Origin: Bugula neritina
Lineage: Eukaryota; Bryozoa; Gymnolaemata; Cheilostomatida; Bugulidae
Assembly: GCA_964035545.1 (NCBI GenBank)
Contig: OZ037769.1
Span: 13,072,633 to 13,136,632, forward strand
Direction: 5' to 3'
DNA length: 64,000 nt
Shown here: positions 10,198-22,411 of the stretch, one piece after another
How the letters are laid out: each line of letters begins with the position of its first letter
How positions within the stretch are numbered: the first letter of the stretch is position 1
Made by a program: the position numbers and the translations under genes
The notes under the pieces: model-generated
Told to the model about the DNA's origin: nothing
Databases searched by the model: none
The model's input: only the letters and a program-made list of their open reading frames with translations

Positions 10198-12646
10198 AAT
10201 AGGGGCTTTTCACAAGCCCTCTGGGGACATTTGTATTTTGAAGTTGTCTCCTCCCAGAAGGGCGAAGTGTAGTCTCCATGATTTATAGAACAAGCACATA
10301 AAATCAGTAAAAATTTAAGGTTTGTGTGAAGACTATTGCTAGTACCAGTTTCATTTTTTCTGAGATTAATATTTTGGCATAAGCACACAGGTTAGCAGTT
10401 CCAGAAAATTTTTAAAAACTTTCTTTCTTCAAAAATCTTGAGAAAAATTAACTTCAAAGCATGTTTGTGGTTTTGGTTACTGCATGAGCAAGCTGAATTG
10501 GCAACTATGAGATAAGTCCCATTAATCATTTGTTATGCTGGCTGTCATATTCAATTTATAGCTGTTGACCTTTCAACTCTTTGGTCAGAATGTGCTGTTA
10601 ACACAGTGTTAGAGCACTGCTACTCTGCTAGTGCACTGAATGAGACAGCAGATTAGCTGTGTTAGCATTTTCATTACACTTATGCTATGAGAATAGCTAG
10701 ACTATAACCTCAACATCCATCATTTTCACAAAAAGCATTTTCACAAAGCTATAGATATATATTAAATAGACAGATTAAATTTGTAGTATAGAACGAATAT
10801 GAAATGTGCTTTGATACATGTCGGTTAATTTTCTAATAGGCCTACAGGTTAAATGCATCTATTGCAATTGTAACAATTGTGCTCAAATAAATATATATCT
10901 AGATAATTTAATCAGAAACCGAGATAGCCTTTTAGCAGTTGGCATTCAGGCCCTTGGGTTACATGCAGCTTTGTTATTTCTTAATTATACCTGTGGCTTG
11001 TAGCATTTAGGAGCATGCAGTAGTGAAGAAATTGAGATAGCCTAAGTTCTTTAACTTTCTTTACGAATGTTGGTGTTGCGTATAACACAACTTTTTTGCT
11101 ACATTTCTAATCTAGAAAAAAGGCTTTTCTCAATTTCTCCATTAGTACTGCATCTACCTTGTGTGTAGTAGTCATCTCCGTCAACTGCAGTAGATTCAAG
11201 ATCCTAGTTAATGTATGGTAGGTTAAAGTATAGTTATATAATAAAATGGATATACAATATAAAATAGGTAAACTAAGCTAATCACTACTGCACCTGAAAG
11301 CCCAAGTTTCCCAACTCATCAAATTGCAGCATAAACTGAATTCTCTGACAATTACTTTAGAAGGAAATTCTGGTTGAAAAGTATTAAGCAGATTCTTACA
11401 AGTGAAGCAGTGAAAGCATGTTGATAAAATTGGGTAATTAACATTTTGCTTGGGTTTTCAGTTAAACTGTTTAATGTTATAGCTCCTCAACTTTTCATGC
11501 TTCAAATATCATGAGCTAGTGTTATTGACACTCAACTGCAGTTATACAACTAGCTTGGCTGATCCCATGGATCACAAAATGTTATAAAATATAAAGCCTT
11601 TCTTAAATTTGAGACTCATATTTGAATGACATAAAATTTTAGAGTGTGGCTATAAGTCACGACAGCACCAATTAGAATATTACAGGTATTATCTTAAAAT
11701 AGGCATGCGCGAGGATATGTAAGTTAAAATCAAGTATAACATTTCAATATAAATCTTTTAAATAAAACTATTAGACCTGTTGTAAAATATGCAATGAAGA
11801 TTTAGAGCAGACAAAATATTTCAAGATGGATCGATACTGAATAAAAAGATGCCTGCCTAAATATAAAGTATTTTTAATAAATTTTTGCATAAACTGAGCT
11901 TTGCTTTTCTTGGTAATATTTTTCTTTTAAAGAAGTTTTAGCCATAACATGAAACTATGTAAAGCATTTACGGTCCTTTGAACATAATGTAGCACAAACT
12001 CTTCAAAGTGTAATTAAGTGCACATGCTATCACGCATCATTTTGATACTACAAATTTAATCTGTCTATATTTAATATATATCTATAGCTTTGTGAAAATG
12101 CTTTTTGTGAAAATGATGGATGTTGAGGTTATAGTCTAGCTATTATCATAGCATAAGTGTGTAAGTGTAATGAAAATGCTAACACAGCTAATCTGCTGTC
12201 TCATTCAGTGCACTAGCAGAGTAGCAGTGCTCTAACACTGTGTTAACAGCACATTCTGACCAAAGAGTTGAAAGGTCAACAGCTATAAATTGAATATGAC
12301 AGTCAGCATAACAACTGATTAATGGGACTTATCTCATAGTTGCCAATTCAGCTTGCTCATGCAGTAACCAAAACCACAAACATGCTTTGAAGTTAATTTT
12401 TCTCAAGATTTTTGAAGAAAGAAAATTTTTAAAAATTTTCTGGAACTGCTAACCTGTGTGCTTATGCCAAAATATTAATCTCAGAAAAAATGAAACTCGT
12501 ACTAGCAATAGTCTTCACACAAACCTTAAATTTTTACTGATTTTATGTGCTTGTTCTATATATCATGGAGACTACACTTCGCCCTTCTGGGAGGAGACAA
12601 CTTCAAAATACGAATGTCCCCAGAGGGCTTGTGAAAAGCCTCTATT
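10198..12646. mobile_element. Large foldback structure: ~600-bp inverted arms around a 1.25-kb spacer
   Basis: The left arm at 10198-10789 is the reverse complement, with few mismatches, of the right arm at 12045-12646. The outer ends read AATAGGGGCTTTTCACAAGC (left) and AATAGAGGCTTTTCAC (right, reverse complement). The spacer 10790-12044 has no coding potential and contains a small MITE (11009-11158). It lies inside the hAT element, directly upstream of the transposase start, so it is either a nested foldback transposon or an inverted duplication of the element's own 5' region. Confidence 0.75.
11009..11158. mobile_element. Foldback MITE, family B (GAAATTGAGA ends)
   Basis: A ~150-bp element whose ends carry GCAGTAGTGAAGAAATTGAG and its reverse-complement counterpart (CTCAATTTCTCCATTAGTAC). 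Related copies lie at about 25371-25535 and 56379-56550. Partial copies lie at about 6004-6105 and 42318-42410 in the histone flanks. Confidence 0.7.
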
Positions 12647-12936
12647 GACTAATGCTAATAGTCAGCTAATGATCAACCAAGCATAATGATGAAAAAATGG
12701 GGATTCTCCTTGTCTTCACCATCATCCAGATTTTTCAAGTTTGTCAGTCATGATTCATATAATAGTAAACTTAGGAATTCCAGATTGATAGCAATCTTGA
12801 CTGCCTTATTAAAAATCAAAATTCAACAAGGATTGAAACTGAACAAAAATTTTATTTTTAACAAGAGGCCAAAAGGCCACATTTACCAGCCCAAAAGGCC
12901 GCCAAAAGTCAAAAGGCCGCAGGTTGAGCATCACTG

Positions 12937-13861
12937 ATCTAGACTAATACCTGTTATTTCTTTTTATAAGTATAGGAACCTGCACTTCCATCTTTGTATT
13001 TAGATATTATAGCTTTACTTATATTGAGTTCATGACCAGCTGACTGAAAACTGTACCTAGCTAGTATTTGAGCAATATATTCAAGGAAAACTTATTGGAA
13101 TATCTCACGATGTCTTTAAAATATAATTAGGCCACAGCATATATAAAACATGTTCCTAATAAGACTTGCCTGGTGTTTATTTTTATAAGCATATCTAGGT
13201 CGGAACCTTCGCTTTCACCTGTATCTGCAGATATAGCTTACTTATATTGGATTCATAACTAGCCGTATGGATTTCTAGTTGCTGACATTTGGAAACTGTG
13301 AATGGATTTGCTAGTGTAACCAGTTCAGAGGTTGTAAATACTATGTCATATGAGTATTTTTCATGAGCATTTCTGATATGCCCAAATAATCTTCATAATT
13401 ATAACAAGGTTTATTATGGTTACAAATCAATACAGCCAGTTGCTTAATTTACAAGGAATAAACAATTTCAAAAATATTATGTGCTAGCCAAAACAATCAC
13501 TCCTATAATACATTTTTGACACCAATTTCAACTTTATTATAAGTTTACTGGAATAATACTCAAGGATGTCCAAAACTCAAGCATAAAGAGTTGTCTTTCT
13601 ACAACCCATCAACGCCGAGACTTTTTAAAAAAGTGCTTCTCTACGGCGATCATCATATTTAAATCACTCCGTCACCCGCAACAGCATACTTTGTTGCTAC
13701 TTGACGCCGGCTCTACAGAAAGTTGTGCTTCCATTCAAGTAACCATGACTGTTCCTACTGACAGCTCCAGCATAAATTTATATTGATAATTCAGCTAAAT
13801 TGCATACTTTGCGTGTTCGTCGTATTATTGCAAATCTAGCCGTTAGATTAATTTATTGAAA
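12937..13861. other. Histone-flank-derived repeats and DCP1 upstream region
   Basis: Bases 12950-13060 and 13165-13340 are two diverged copies of the sequence at 5826-5990 beside H2A (shared landmarks ACCTGTTATTTCT, TATAGCTTTACTTATA and TTGGAAACTGTGAAT). From about 13560 the sequence is the presumed DCP1 promoter and 5' untranslated region. It has no TATA box in an obvious position and is locally less AT-rich. Confidence 0.55.
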
Positions 13862-16800
13862 ATGAATTTTTCTGCTCCAGAACAAAAAATTAATTTAGCC
13901 ACCTTACAGCATAAAGATCCTTTCATCACTAACATCAGGGCTAATGCAAAGCACGTTAATCTTTACACTTACAAAGCTGAAGCGAACGAATGGGTAAGCT
14001 CACTATGACTATGACTATGACTATGAGTATGACTATGACTAACTCTAACTCCAAGTGTCAGTGTGTAGCTTACTTGTAGAACTAGAACTCAACTGCTGCT
14101 AGCGTTGTAACTTATTGTCTTGCGCATATTGTTTATGGGCTGATAGATGGGTATAATAATAATTATAAATAAATGAAAATTCAAACAATCTTTAAGTTTA
14201 TCTACTTGAATCGTTTTACTTTTAGTTTTAATTTTATCATTATTTAGTGTGGTTATTATGATTATGAGTATTACTATGACTATGATAATATTTGTACTTA
14301 TGACGTTGTATACGGAACTTGTAATGATGATTAATAATCATAATTGTCATCACTTCAATGTTAAACTTGAAGTTTAGTTGTTGTCATTATGATTACCGTT
14401 ATGATTAAAGTAAAAGTTTCCTATGGTTGACAGTGAGTGATTATCACCATGGTTATGGCTGTCATTGTCATTATAGACATGACTAGGCTCCACAACCTCA
14501 GACACTATCATTATGATTATAATTAATAAGTTATGGTTATATAAAATATAAACCATCATTATTTGTCCAATCAGTATCACTATAACTATCAATATTATTA
14601 AATTTACCACTTTGTAGTTATTATATTATTATTATTGATAGTGATATTATCAATTTATGATTATATATTTTTACTTACAATAATGCTAGTTTGTTGCTCA
14701 TGACTTAGTATATGATGATGGTGCTACTTAATATGCATCATCCATTGAACAACTTCAAAATTTTTTAAGCAGCTTTGGTGATGCATGTGATTATTTTTGG
14801 TATTTGCATAAATCTAAAATACTGTTTCCTCGCCACAATCTTGTGGGATCCATTTTGTTAGTCTGAGCTCTCGGATGTCGAGAAGTTCTACTCTAGCCAA
14901 AAACCCAGCAGTTAATCAGGAAATTTAGTAATAGCACTAATGGTACAAATTCATTGTCAGAAGTGATGAATTGTTAGTCTGTACCTAGCGGTCATTAGAA
15001 ACTTGCAGTTAGCTGTCTACATGAATTCTGTAACATAATTGCAACATTGATAAAGAGCTAGATGAGTTAAGATCAAATTTTGATTCTTTAAATTCTACAA
15101 TAATAATGAAGTTGTGATAATTAAATGCTAGTTGTTATTGTTTGTAGGAAAAGACCGACATCGAAGGAGCTCTATTTGTATATGAACGGTTAGTATGCCA
15201 TATGCCTTTATATTTGCAAAGCATTTCATGCTGTTATAAAGTTGGTATTTCAATAAAGCAATTGTTGAATTTAATACCAATACAACTTTTATTTTAATTC
15301 AACTAGTTAAATAACATGGCTTCAAACTTCAGCTTTGAAAGGATCATATAGACTATCAAGTAGTTGGTAGTATTAGTAGCTCGATTTGATTGTACAAATT
15401 GTGCTTCCATCTATTTCTCAAAACTTTTCAACACAGGTGCTGCTGTTTTTGAGTGAATTGTTCAATATAAAAATGACTCTTTTTGTCTGACTTTATTGTA
15501 TTTTTACTTACTTTAGATCGGCACCTCCTTTGTATGGTTTCATGATATTGAATCAACACGGGACAAATAACTTTGTGCAGCCCGTAGACGCAAATCTTGA
15601 ATTCCAGCTGCAGGTGCCCTTTCTCTTATACCGAAACTACCCGCGTAAGTGTATAGTTTTGTGGATTCTTACCTTTCCTTGCATATTCTGTGTGCTAAAG
15701 CTGGGTGGATGGTTGTTGTTGAATAATGCCATTGGCCACTATACACACACTTGTTGGCTGATTACTTTTTAGATATCTACGGTATTTGGTTTTACGAAGA
15801 GAAAGTTGGGAAGGCCATTACTGATCATTTGCAGAGGTAAGTATGTTCACATTTTCCTGTTTATCCGGGTGGGTTGGTTTCTGCTCTGCTCTGCTGTTTA
15901 CATTATATTCTCTGGTTTACACAAATAATTACTCACTAAATTCAAAATATTTAAAATGGTGAGTTAGTCAGTGAGTAAATAAAATTTCAGCGAAGTTTTA
16001 ATCTGACAAAATCTATTTAACTGATGCTACTAATTGCTAAAATTAATAATAACATAGTAAATGATTTCAATATATTTCGCTGTATATTGTGTTAAACTTT
16101 ATATTTTGGGACATATATTATGTAACACTGTATATTTTCTATCTTTACATTTTATATAATATTGTATACCACTGGCTTTCTATATTGTATGCTATGTGAT
16201 ACTATTTTGTAATATTGCATATTATGCAGTATTGCATATTATGTAATGACATATTATACACAATATAATAATGTAATATTATACATACTATATATCACAT
16301 AATTTTATGTAATACTATGTAATGGAATCTTGGGACAGGCTGGTGATGGCATGCAGAGAGGAATTGATGCGTAAAAAGGCCTCGAGTGACTCGAGTCACG
16401 AGAAAAAAGCAGATGCACAGCAGACAACCCGCAAACCCCAACAAATAGACATCATACAGATGTTGAATAAAGCGCAGCTGGAGTTTTCAGAGGTGGGTGT
16501 TTGATTGGTTAGTCAAGTAGGAGGGTGCGGCATACGTAGTATGCAGTGTAATACTTGTGTTCGATGCACTGTTATTTGTAATGCTGTATTTTATTATATT
16601 ATTTAATTATTATTTACATTATTTTATATCACTATAATATACTAACAATTTAAATTCTTTCGATAAGCTGCTTATGTGTCTTTATCACTACAATAAAGTT
16701 GGGTTTATACCTTCACGATTTTCAGTCAGAAATTCAATTTGGCCGAGTTGAAATTTCTCCGAGATGCATTGCATTGTAAAAGCCACTCGTAAAAATTTGT

Positions 16801-19395
16801 GTACTACGATAACTTAATCAGCCGAGTTCAGAATAATACTCAAAAGGAGTAATAACTCCTTGTAAACATCGTTATTTAATTATGACTTTGGCGATTAGAT
16901 GACGTACTTATATGTTAATAATTAGATCGCCTACGCCTTCTCAATTGTCTTTTTTATGCTGTCAACTTCACTAATTCATGACGTTTTCAAAGGGCATCAA
17001 ATAACGATTAGGCGAGTCAGATTTCATTTTTAGAAAGTAAGCTTCCACATCAATATGATTTCGATGATTTTCAGTTTGACTATAAAGGGGTACTCGGACA
17101 AGCGTTATTAGTTGTGAAACTCAGTACTTTTCTCAGCAGAGGTATAAACACAACTTTACACATCAGAATAGCATAATAAAAATTTGATATGTAATACTAG
17201 CCTAAACTTATTCATAGTCAGAGTTTTTGATTCAAGAGTTTCAAGTTGAGTTACAATCATTATAGATAAGTTATAATATAGAATATAATACAAAATAACT
17301 ATTATACGTAGCTGGTGACACAAACCCAATAAAACTAACTAAAAACTTATTTGCTGGTTGGCTATACTGTAACATAATTTGCTGAAGTTGTTGTGATGGT
17401 AGATCTACTTTAAGCATTTATTTATATACCATGGTGAAATTTGCAGAAATCAGAGCCCCCTGGTGTCACTTCTGATCATGGTGATAATATTGTCAGGCCA
17501 CAGCCAGTGAAAGCTCAGCCTTCACCGAATGGTAGGGTTACATCTATGCTACATAGTTTAGTTGGTCGTTGCCATTAACTCCATTTATGAAGTGATTTTA
17601 ATTAAATTTTCCATTGGTTATTGTAAGTAGAAACAATTTTTGTCCACCATTTCTGTCTAGACAGTGTTAAACCTTTTCGTGTGTATTTATTTACAAAAAT
17701 TATTTCACTAAACTTTGTGTTTTGTGTGTGTATGTGAACTGTATTAATGATTGTGTTTTACATTCTCATTGTTTACTTCTAGTTTCTTATTTTACTACTT
17801 CTGCATGTAAAGAGCTTTTTTTGCCCTGAGATGCAGTATATTTCTGTAATAACCAATTACCATTAATATTGTATATCTCATCATATTCCATCATTAGCTA
17901 CAGTTGCATGGAAAGTCATCGTAGGCATAGACAGCAAAGCTTAATGAAGTCCAGCATAGGTTTAAATCAAATATTAAACAACCTCTGTAAATAGATTCAG
18001 TAGAAACTTGGCAATGAAATTTCTTGAATTTTATTTATAATTTTTAAAACTGTCTTAATTGAATTAATATCCTCAAAATTTGAGTTTTGATATGAAAAGG
18101 AGAATATTGGCAGTCTGCATGGTAAACTACTCTGGAGTTACAACCATTTTTATCTAAAACTAAAAAATATGAAGTTGAGGTTCAACGGGCTTTGATCTTA
18201 CTATACTCACATAATATTATGTCAAGCCTTTTACACTTGCAATAAATTGAAAAAGTTACATCAATTTGAACTGCAAGTGTTTCCATGTTTATCTAATTTT
18301 TCTTTTGCTGTCTCACTTCATTAAATGCCACTATGTACTTGCTAGTCACAATGTGTATGCAGTCCTGATATGTATAACCTGTAGAAAGCCGGAGGTCCAT
18401 CACCATTGATGACCTGTTTGGAAAGGCTAGTCAGAATTCTGATAACTTAGACTCAGCCTCTCCAAAGATAAACGCAACGACAGCATTTAAACGGTACTCT
18501 CATCTCCCTGAGCACGTAATAACGTAATATGTTTAGTGTTTGTGTTTTGATGTGATACTTTTTAATAGCATGCAGTTTCAATATAGACTGGTCATTTTAC
18601 TTCATCTAGTACACACTCGGTATTTCTAGTTTTTTTAGCCGTTTTTCACAGTTTAGCTGCTAATGTATATGGTTTGTAGGCTAAACTAACAAACTATTAA
18701 CTAATACAACTAAGTAATCAAGATTATTTCTAACTTTGCTTGATTTCCTATGTTTTTCCCTAATGTTTTAGGGAATTGGGATATGCAGACCGTGATGGAA
18801 AAACCATCATGGTATGCAGATATATATTTAGCTCATATGACAACGACATTGGAATTTATTGTTGCAGGACCCCCCAAACATTTTTTGCTATGCATAGTTA
18901 GAATCAGCACATAAAATTATACCATACAGTAAATTTTCATGAATTTTTAGCAAACTTCAATTTTTGGTTATAATTTACTGATGTGTACTAAATAAGGTAA
19001 AATGGCCGCTAAACTGCTGACTATTGTTTGCTGACCTACTAGACAAGCCTCTACTTCTTGTGATGTATTGCAGCCTCATGTCTCTAGACCAGATGACCAC
19101 AGTTACAGAGTTGGAGAAGGAGCACAGTCCTGACCCGGCAGCGGCTAGACTCATTACTCCTTCTCTCTTAGCCGCATCTTCTGTCACAGCTGCCTCACTT
19201 CCTGCTGCCGACCAATCTACCAGCTCACCGGTTGTCCGTCCAAAAGTGAGTATGCACTACTACTAGTACTAGCACAAGTACTACCACTATACTACTAATG
19301 CTACTACTATTACAAGTACTGCTGCTACCACTATACTACTAGTGCTACTACTATCACAAGTACTACTACTGCTACTACTACTACTACTACTACTG

Positions 19396-19433
<38 letters not shown>

Positions 19434-19450
19434 GCTACTGCTACTGCTAG

Positions 19451-19493
<43 letters not shown>

Positions 19494-19510
19494 GCTACTG
19501 CTACTGCTAG

Positions 19511-19547
<37 letters not shown>

Positions 19548-20793
19548 GCTACTACTACTACTACTGCTACTACTACTACTACCGCTACCGCTACTACTAC
19601 CACTACTACTACTGCTGCTGCTGCCGCTGCTGCTGCTGCTGCCGCTGCTGCTGCTGCTACTACTGATACTACTACTACCACTACTACTGCTGCTACTACT
19701 ACTACTACTACTACTACTACTGCTACTACTACTACTACCACTGCTACTACTACTGATACTACTACTACCACTACTACTACTACTACTACTACCACTGCTA
19801 CTACTACTGCTGCTGCTACTGCTACTACTGCTACTGCTGCCAATGCTGCTGTTACTGCGGCGGCTGCTACTGCTGCTACTACGGAATATTGACTACTACA
19901 CCATGTATTGTATTTAGCCACAGACGACTGACCCTGCCACCCCCAAGCAACTTCACACTCTGAAACTAGACAAGTCGGAGCTCCTCTCCCCCATGGCGTT
20001 CTCAGCTGCCCGCACCGTCTCCTCTAGTCACACCCAGATTCCCGTCGCCATCAACCCTCCCCAGACATTCAACGTCAGCTCCTCGGGTCGGTAAACAGGA
20101 TGTTACATCATGTCAACTTTCTGCACTCAGTTAACAGCTGACTCTCTGTTAATTATTGTCTGATCACTTAGTTTCATCAGTAGTAATTGCATTTAACGGC
20201 AAAAACTTTGAATTTAAATTAATAAGTCAATTTTATTATTATAATTTAAATCCTTCAACAGAATCTGATGTATTGTTGTGGCTGTTATTTTAGGTTTCAC
20301 GAGTATTATGCAAACGTCATCCATGAGCTCTAGAGACCCTGTCCTACCCTCACAGTCAGCTGGTGCAGAGACATCATTGGCCTCTGGTCTACCCGTCACG
20401 GCCCTCACTAAGGAACAACTGAGGCAGGCTTTGCTACATATGCTCAACGTGAGTGTGTGTGTGAAACATATGCAGACGTCACACATGCAGACGTTTGCTG
20501 TGGTATTCAGTGTTGTATCACCAGAGTCTAATATTTGTCCTTCAAAATGTCAACTACTGTCACATGAATTGAGATTGGATGAGTTGAAAGTCTAACTTTA
20601 ATCCTCTTTTCAACTGAAAGTTTGACTTTTTTGCTAAAACTAAATCTTCCAACAACATTGAATTAGAATACACTCACTCATTGCTTTCATATTCCTGCAG
20701 TTGATTGGCTGTTGATTGCAGAATAACGACGGTTTCCTAGACGATCTGCACACTGCGTATATAGAGAGTTTACGTCTCTCTCTCACCAGGTGA
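13862..20793 (+). CDS. DCP1: mRNA-decapping enzyme 1 (DCP1), 12 coding exons, 431 aa
   Basis: DCP1 is the activating partner of the DCP2 decapping enzyme in cytoplasmic P-bodies. Exons: 13862-13993, 15148-15188, 15517-15644, 15773-15836, 16339-16492, 17447-17531, 18385-18493, 18772-18811, 19093-19245, 19924-20086, 20294-20448 and 20722-20793. All junctions are GT-AG with matching phases. Residues 1-122 are the EVH1/DCP1 domain: INLATLQHKDPFIT, then NEWEKTDIEGALFVYERS, FQLQVPFLLYRNYP and IYGIWFYEEKVG. A short conserved motif ITIDDLFGKA lies near 207-216. TPSLL- and SPMAF-type short motifs follow in the low-complexity middle. The C-terminal trimerisation domain is LTKEQLRQALLHMLN plus NNDGFLDDLHTAYIES. 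The 19093 acceptor is the least certain junction; two other AG sites nearby break the frame. Confidence 0.93.
13994..14710. repeat. ATGACT/ATTATG-rich simple repeats in DCP1 intron 1
   Basis: Tandem GACTAT units lie at about 14005-14040, and a longer degenerate tract of TGATTATNA-type units at about 14250-14660. No gene is seen. The ORFs here are composition artefacts. Confidence 0.7.
16699..17159 (+). mobile_element. Non-autonomous DNA transposon, family C (AAGTTGCGTTTATACCT ends), copy 1
   Basis: A ~460-bp element in DCP1 intron 5. It is inverted relative to a copy at 26096-26523. The ends are AAGTTGGGTTTATACCTTCA and the complement of GAGGTATAAACACAACTT. No coding potential. A 50-bp minimal derivative lies at 44059-44108. 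A more diverged relative may occur at about 37945-38400. Confidence 0.75.
19252..19890. repeat. CTA/CTG trinucleotide tract in DCP1 intron 9
   Basis: About 640 bases of (CTA)n mixed with (CTG)n and CTGCCG blocks lie between exons ending at 19245 and starting at 19924. It generates long Leu-rich (plus) and Val/Ala-rich (minus) open frames that are not genes. Confidence 0.95.
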
Positions 20794-21266
20794 ATGTTGC
20801 TCTTTTCTCACTCCTGGTCCACAATGCAGTCCGTCTACGTACCCACAATGCAATGCTCGTGATAAAGCTCTTTTCTGGATGCTATGTTCCTCAACAAACA
20901 AGGAAAGACCATTATGATGGCTGACATTGTTCAATTCACCTCCTCAATTGTTTTATTTATTTTCATTGCTGAATGTGAAAGTTTTATTTTCCATCTCTCT
21001 ACACTTGAATGTTTTTTTTTTTCAGTAAACAAAGAACATTATTATTTTATTTTTACTCGCATGGGGAGGGGGGGGGGGTGAGAGTGTATTACTTGAAAGG
21101 CTGGGTACATGGAAACTAGGCACCAAGCTTACTATTCATTATTAAAGGTTTTGTGTACATATCTTAGTAATAATAAATATTACAGCTGACTAGCATGCCT
21201 TGTGTTTGTATGTACTCAAGTGTCCTAAAATACTCCTTGAAAGTTGTTCTTTTGTACACAGACTGT

Positions 21267-21428
21267 TGAGCGGTTTTTGTAAACTGCGTAAAGGTTGGTG
21301 TAAATGTAAAACAAGATGGTTTTTCAACAATGAAAAACCCTCACGGCTAATTTTAAACATTAAATATGATTTGGTGATCTTTTGCCAACCTTTACACCAT
21401 TTACGTTTTACAAAGTTTACAAAAACCT
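21267..21428. mobile_element. Foldback MITE, family D (GGTTTTTGTAAACT ends)
   Basis: A ~160-bp inverted repeat. The left arm includes GGTTTTTGTAAACT and then AAAGGTTGGTGTAAATG. The right arm includes CCAACCTTTACACCATTTAC and then AGTTTACAAAAACC. No second copy was noticed in this window. Confidence 0.65.
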
Positions 21429-21545
21429 ACTGTTGAGCAATCATATAATTTTGAGATTATTTATTAATTCTGAGTTTTTGTAATCATCAATAATAGCCGT
21501 TTTATGTAAGGAATTGTAGCCAATATTAGAGTTTAATATGCTAGG

Positions 21546-21745
21546 AGGCAACCTTGGTCTAGGGGTTAGAGCATTTGTTAGTGAACGCAAGGTCAGTGAT
21601 TTGAACCCCAGTAAAGGCCATTGGTGATGTTAGGAAGAGTATCCAGTCATAATTGCTCCTGTGCCACATATGAATAAGTCCTTAGCTCTCTTTAAAATAC
21701 CCTTTCCATCGGGGGTTCTCACAGGGACTATAAACTTGCGTGAGT
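21546..21745 (+). mobile_element. tRNA-related SINE, family T1, full copy
   Basis: The head has a pol III box-A-like TGGTCTAGGGGTTAGAGCA and a box-B-like GATTTGAACCCC. It is followed by a shared body (GTGATGTTAGGAAGAG, then CATAATTGCTCCTGTGCC, then CCTTTCCATCGGGG). The same head and body occur on the minus strand at 55803-56025. Heads or truncated copies lie at 32234-32303 and 58086-58203. Confidence 0.75.
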
Positions 21746-22411
21746 TTAATTAGAGCTTATTATATTTATTTATATTAATGTTTTTGTTTATTATATATGT
21801 AGTATGCAATATGAAATACTGAAGTGTACATGAAATCAAAAGATTCATAATAGAAAAAATAGATAAATTATGTGCTAAAACATAGATTCAGAATACTCTA
21901 TTATTTGTTATAATACATAATGTTATTACAGAAACAAGGAACTATGTACATAACGAATATTAAAGATGTGGTCACTAAAATATAATTATAACTATGTCGA
22001 TAGCATAAATTTAATATGTTGTATTATACAGTGAATCAAGATACACAATTACTGGTAAATATTTCTTTCAAGTCTTTTCAAGTTGAGCTGACAAATTTAA
22101 ATTTATACTTTTAGATTTCGAAATTACACTTTGTTACAAATTTAGTTTATACTCTTTGGTTACTAGAAATTTAAAAAATAATGTCGGTAACTAGTCAGTT
22201 TTCCATTTAAAACTAGAAAAGACTGAAAAAAAACAGCTTAAACCATGTAGGTTAGAATGCAGTATACGTTTAAGCATAGGGAATTTATATACAACTAATG
22301 ATGTAAAAAACTGTAACTATAAACATAACAAGGATCAGTAAAACATGGGAAATGTGGAGTAAAACATCAATATATTTAGAAAGACAACTCCCGAATACCA
22401 TTATGAGACAA

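Larger units (their letters stand above)
7894..12936 (-). mobile_element. Decayed hAT DNA transposon with nested foldback insertion
   Basis: The ends are imperfect terminal inverted repeats: CATGGGTGCTCAACC at 7894 and, on the other strand, CAGTGATGCTCAACC ending at 12936. The flanking 8-mers CTCTAGCT (7886-7893) and ATCTAGAC (12937-12944) share TCTAG and look like a worn hAT-type 8-bp target duplication. The element carries a minus-strand hAT transposase remnant (8117-10179). Both ends also hold short runs rich in AAAGGCC. The right half is displaced by a large inverted-repeat structure (10198-12646). Confidence 0.8.
20794..22411. other. Convergent intergenic region between DCP1 and the receptor kinase gene
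   Basis: It holds a foldback element (21267-21428) and a SINE (21546-21745); the rest is AT-rich. Bases 21760-22411 form the presumed 3' untranslated side of the minus-strand receptor gene. No further gene is seen. Confidence 0.6.

Noticed and set aside
19331-19921. Leu-rich and Val/Ala-rich open frames on both strands
   Set aside because: They are trinucleotide repeat artefacts inside a DCP1 intron flanked by well-supported exons.
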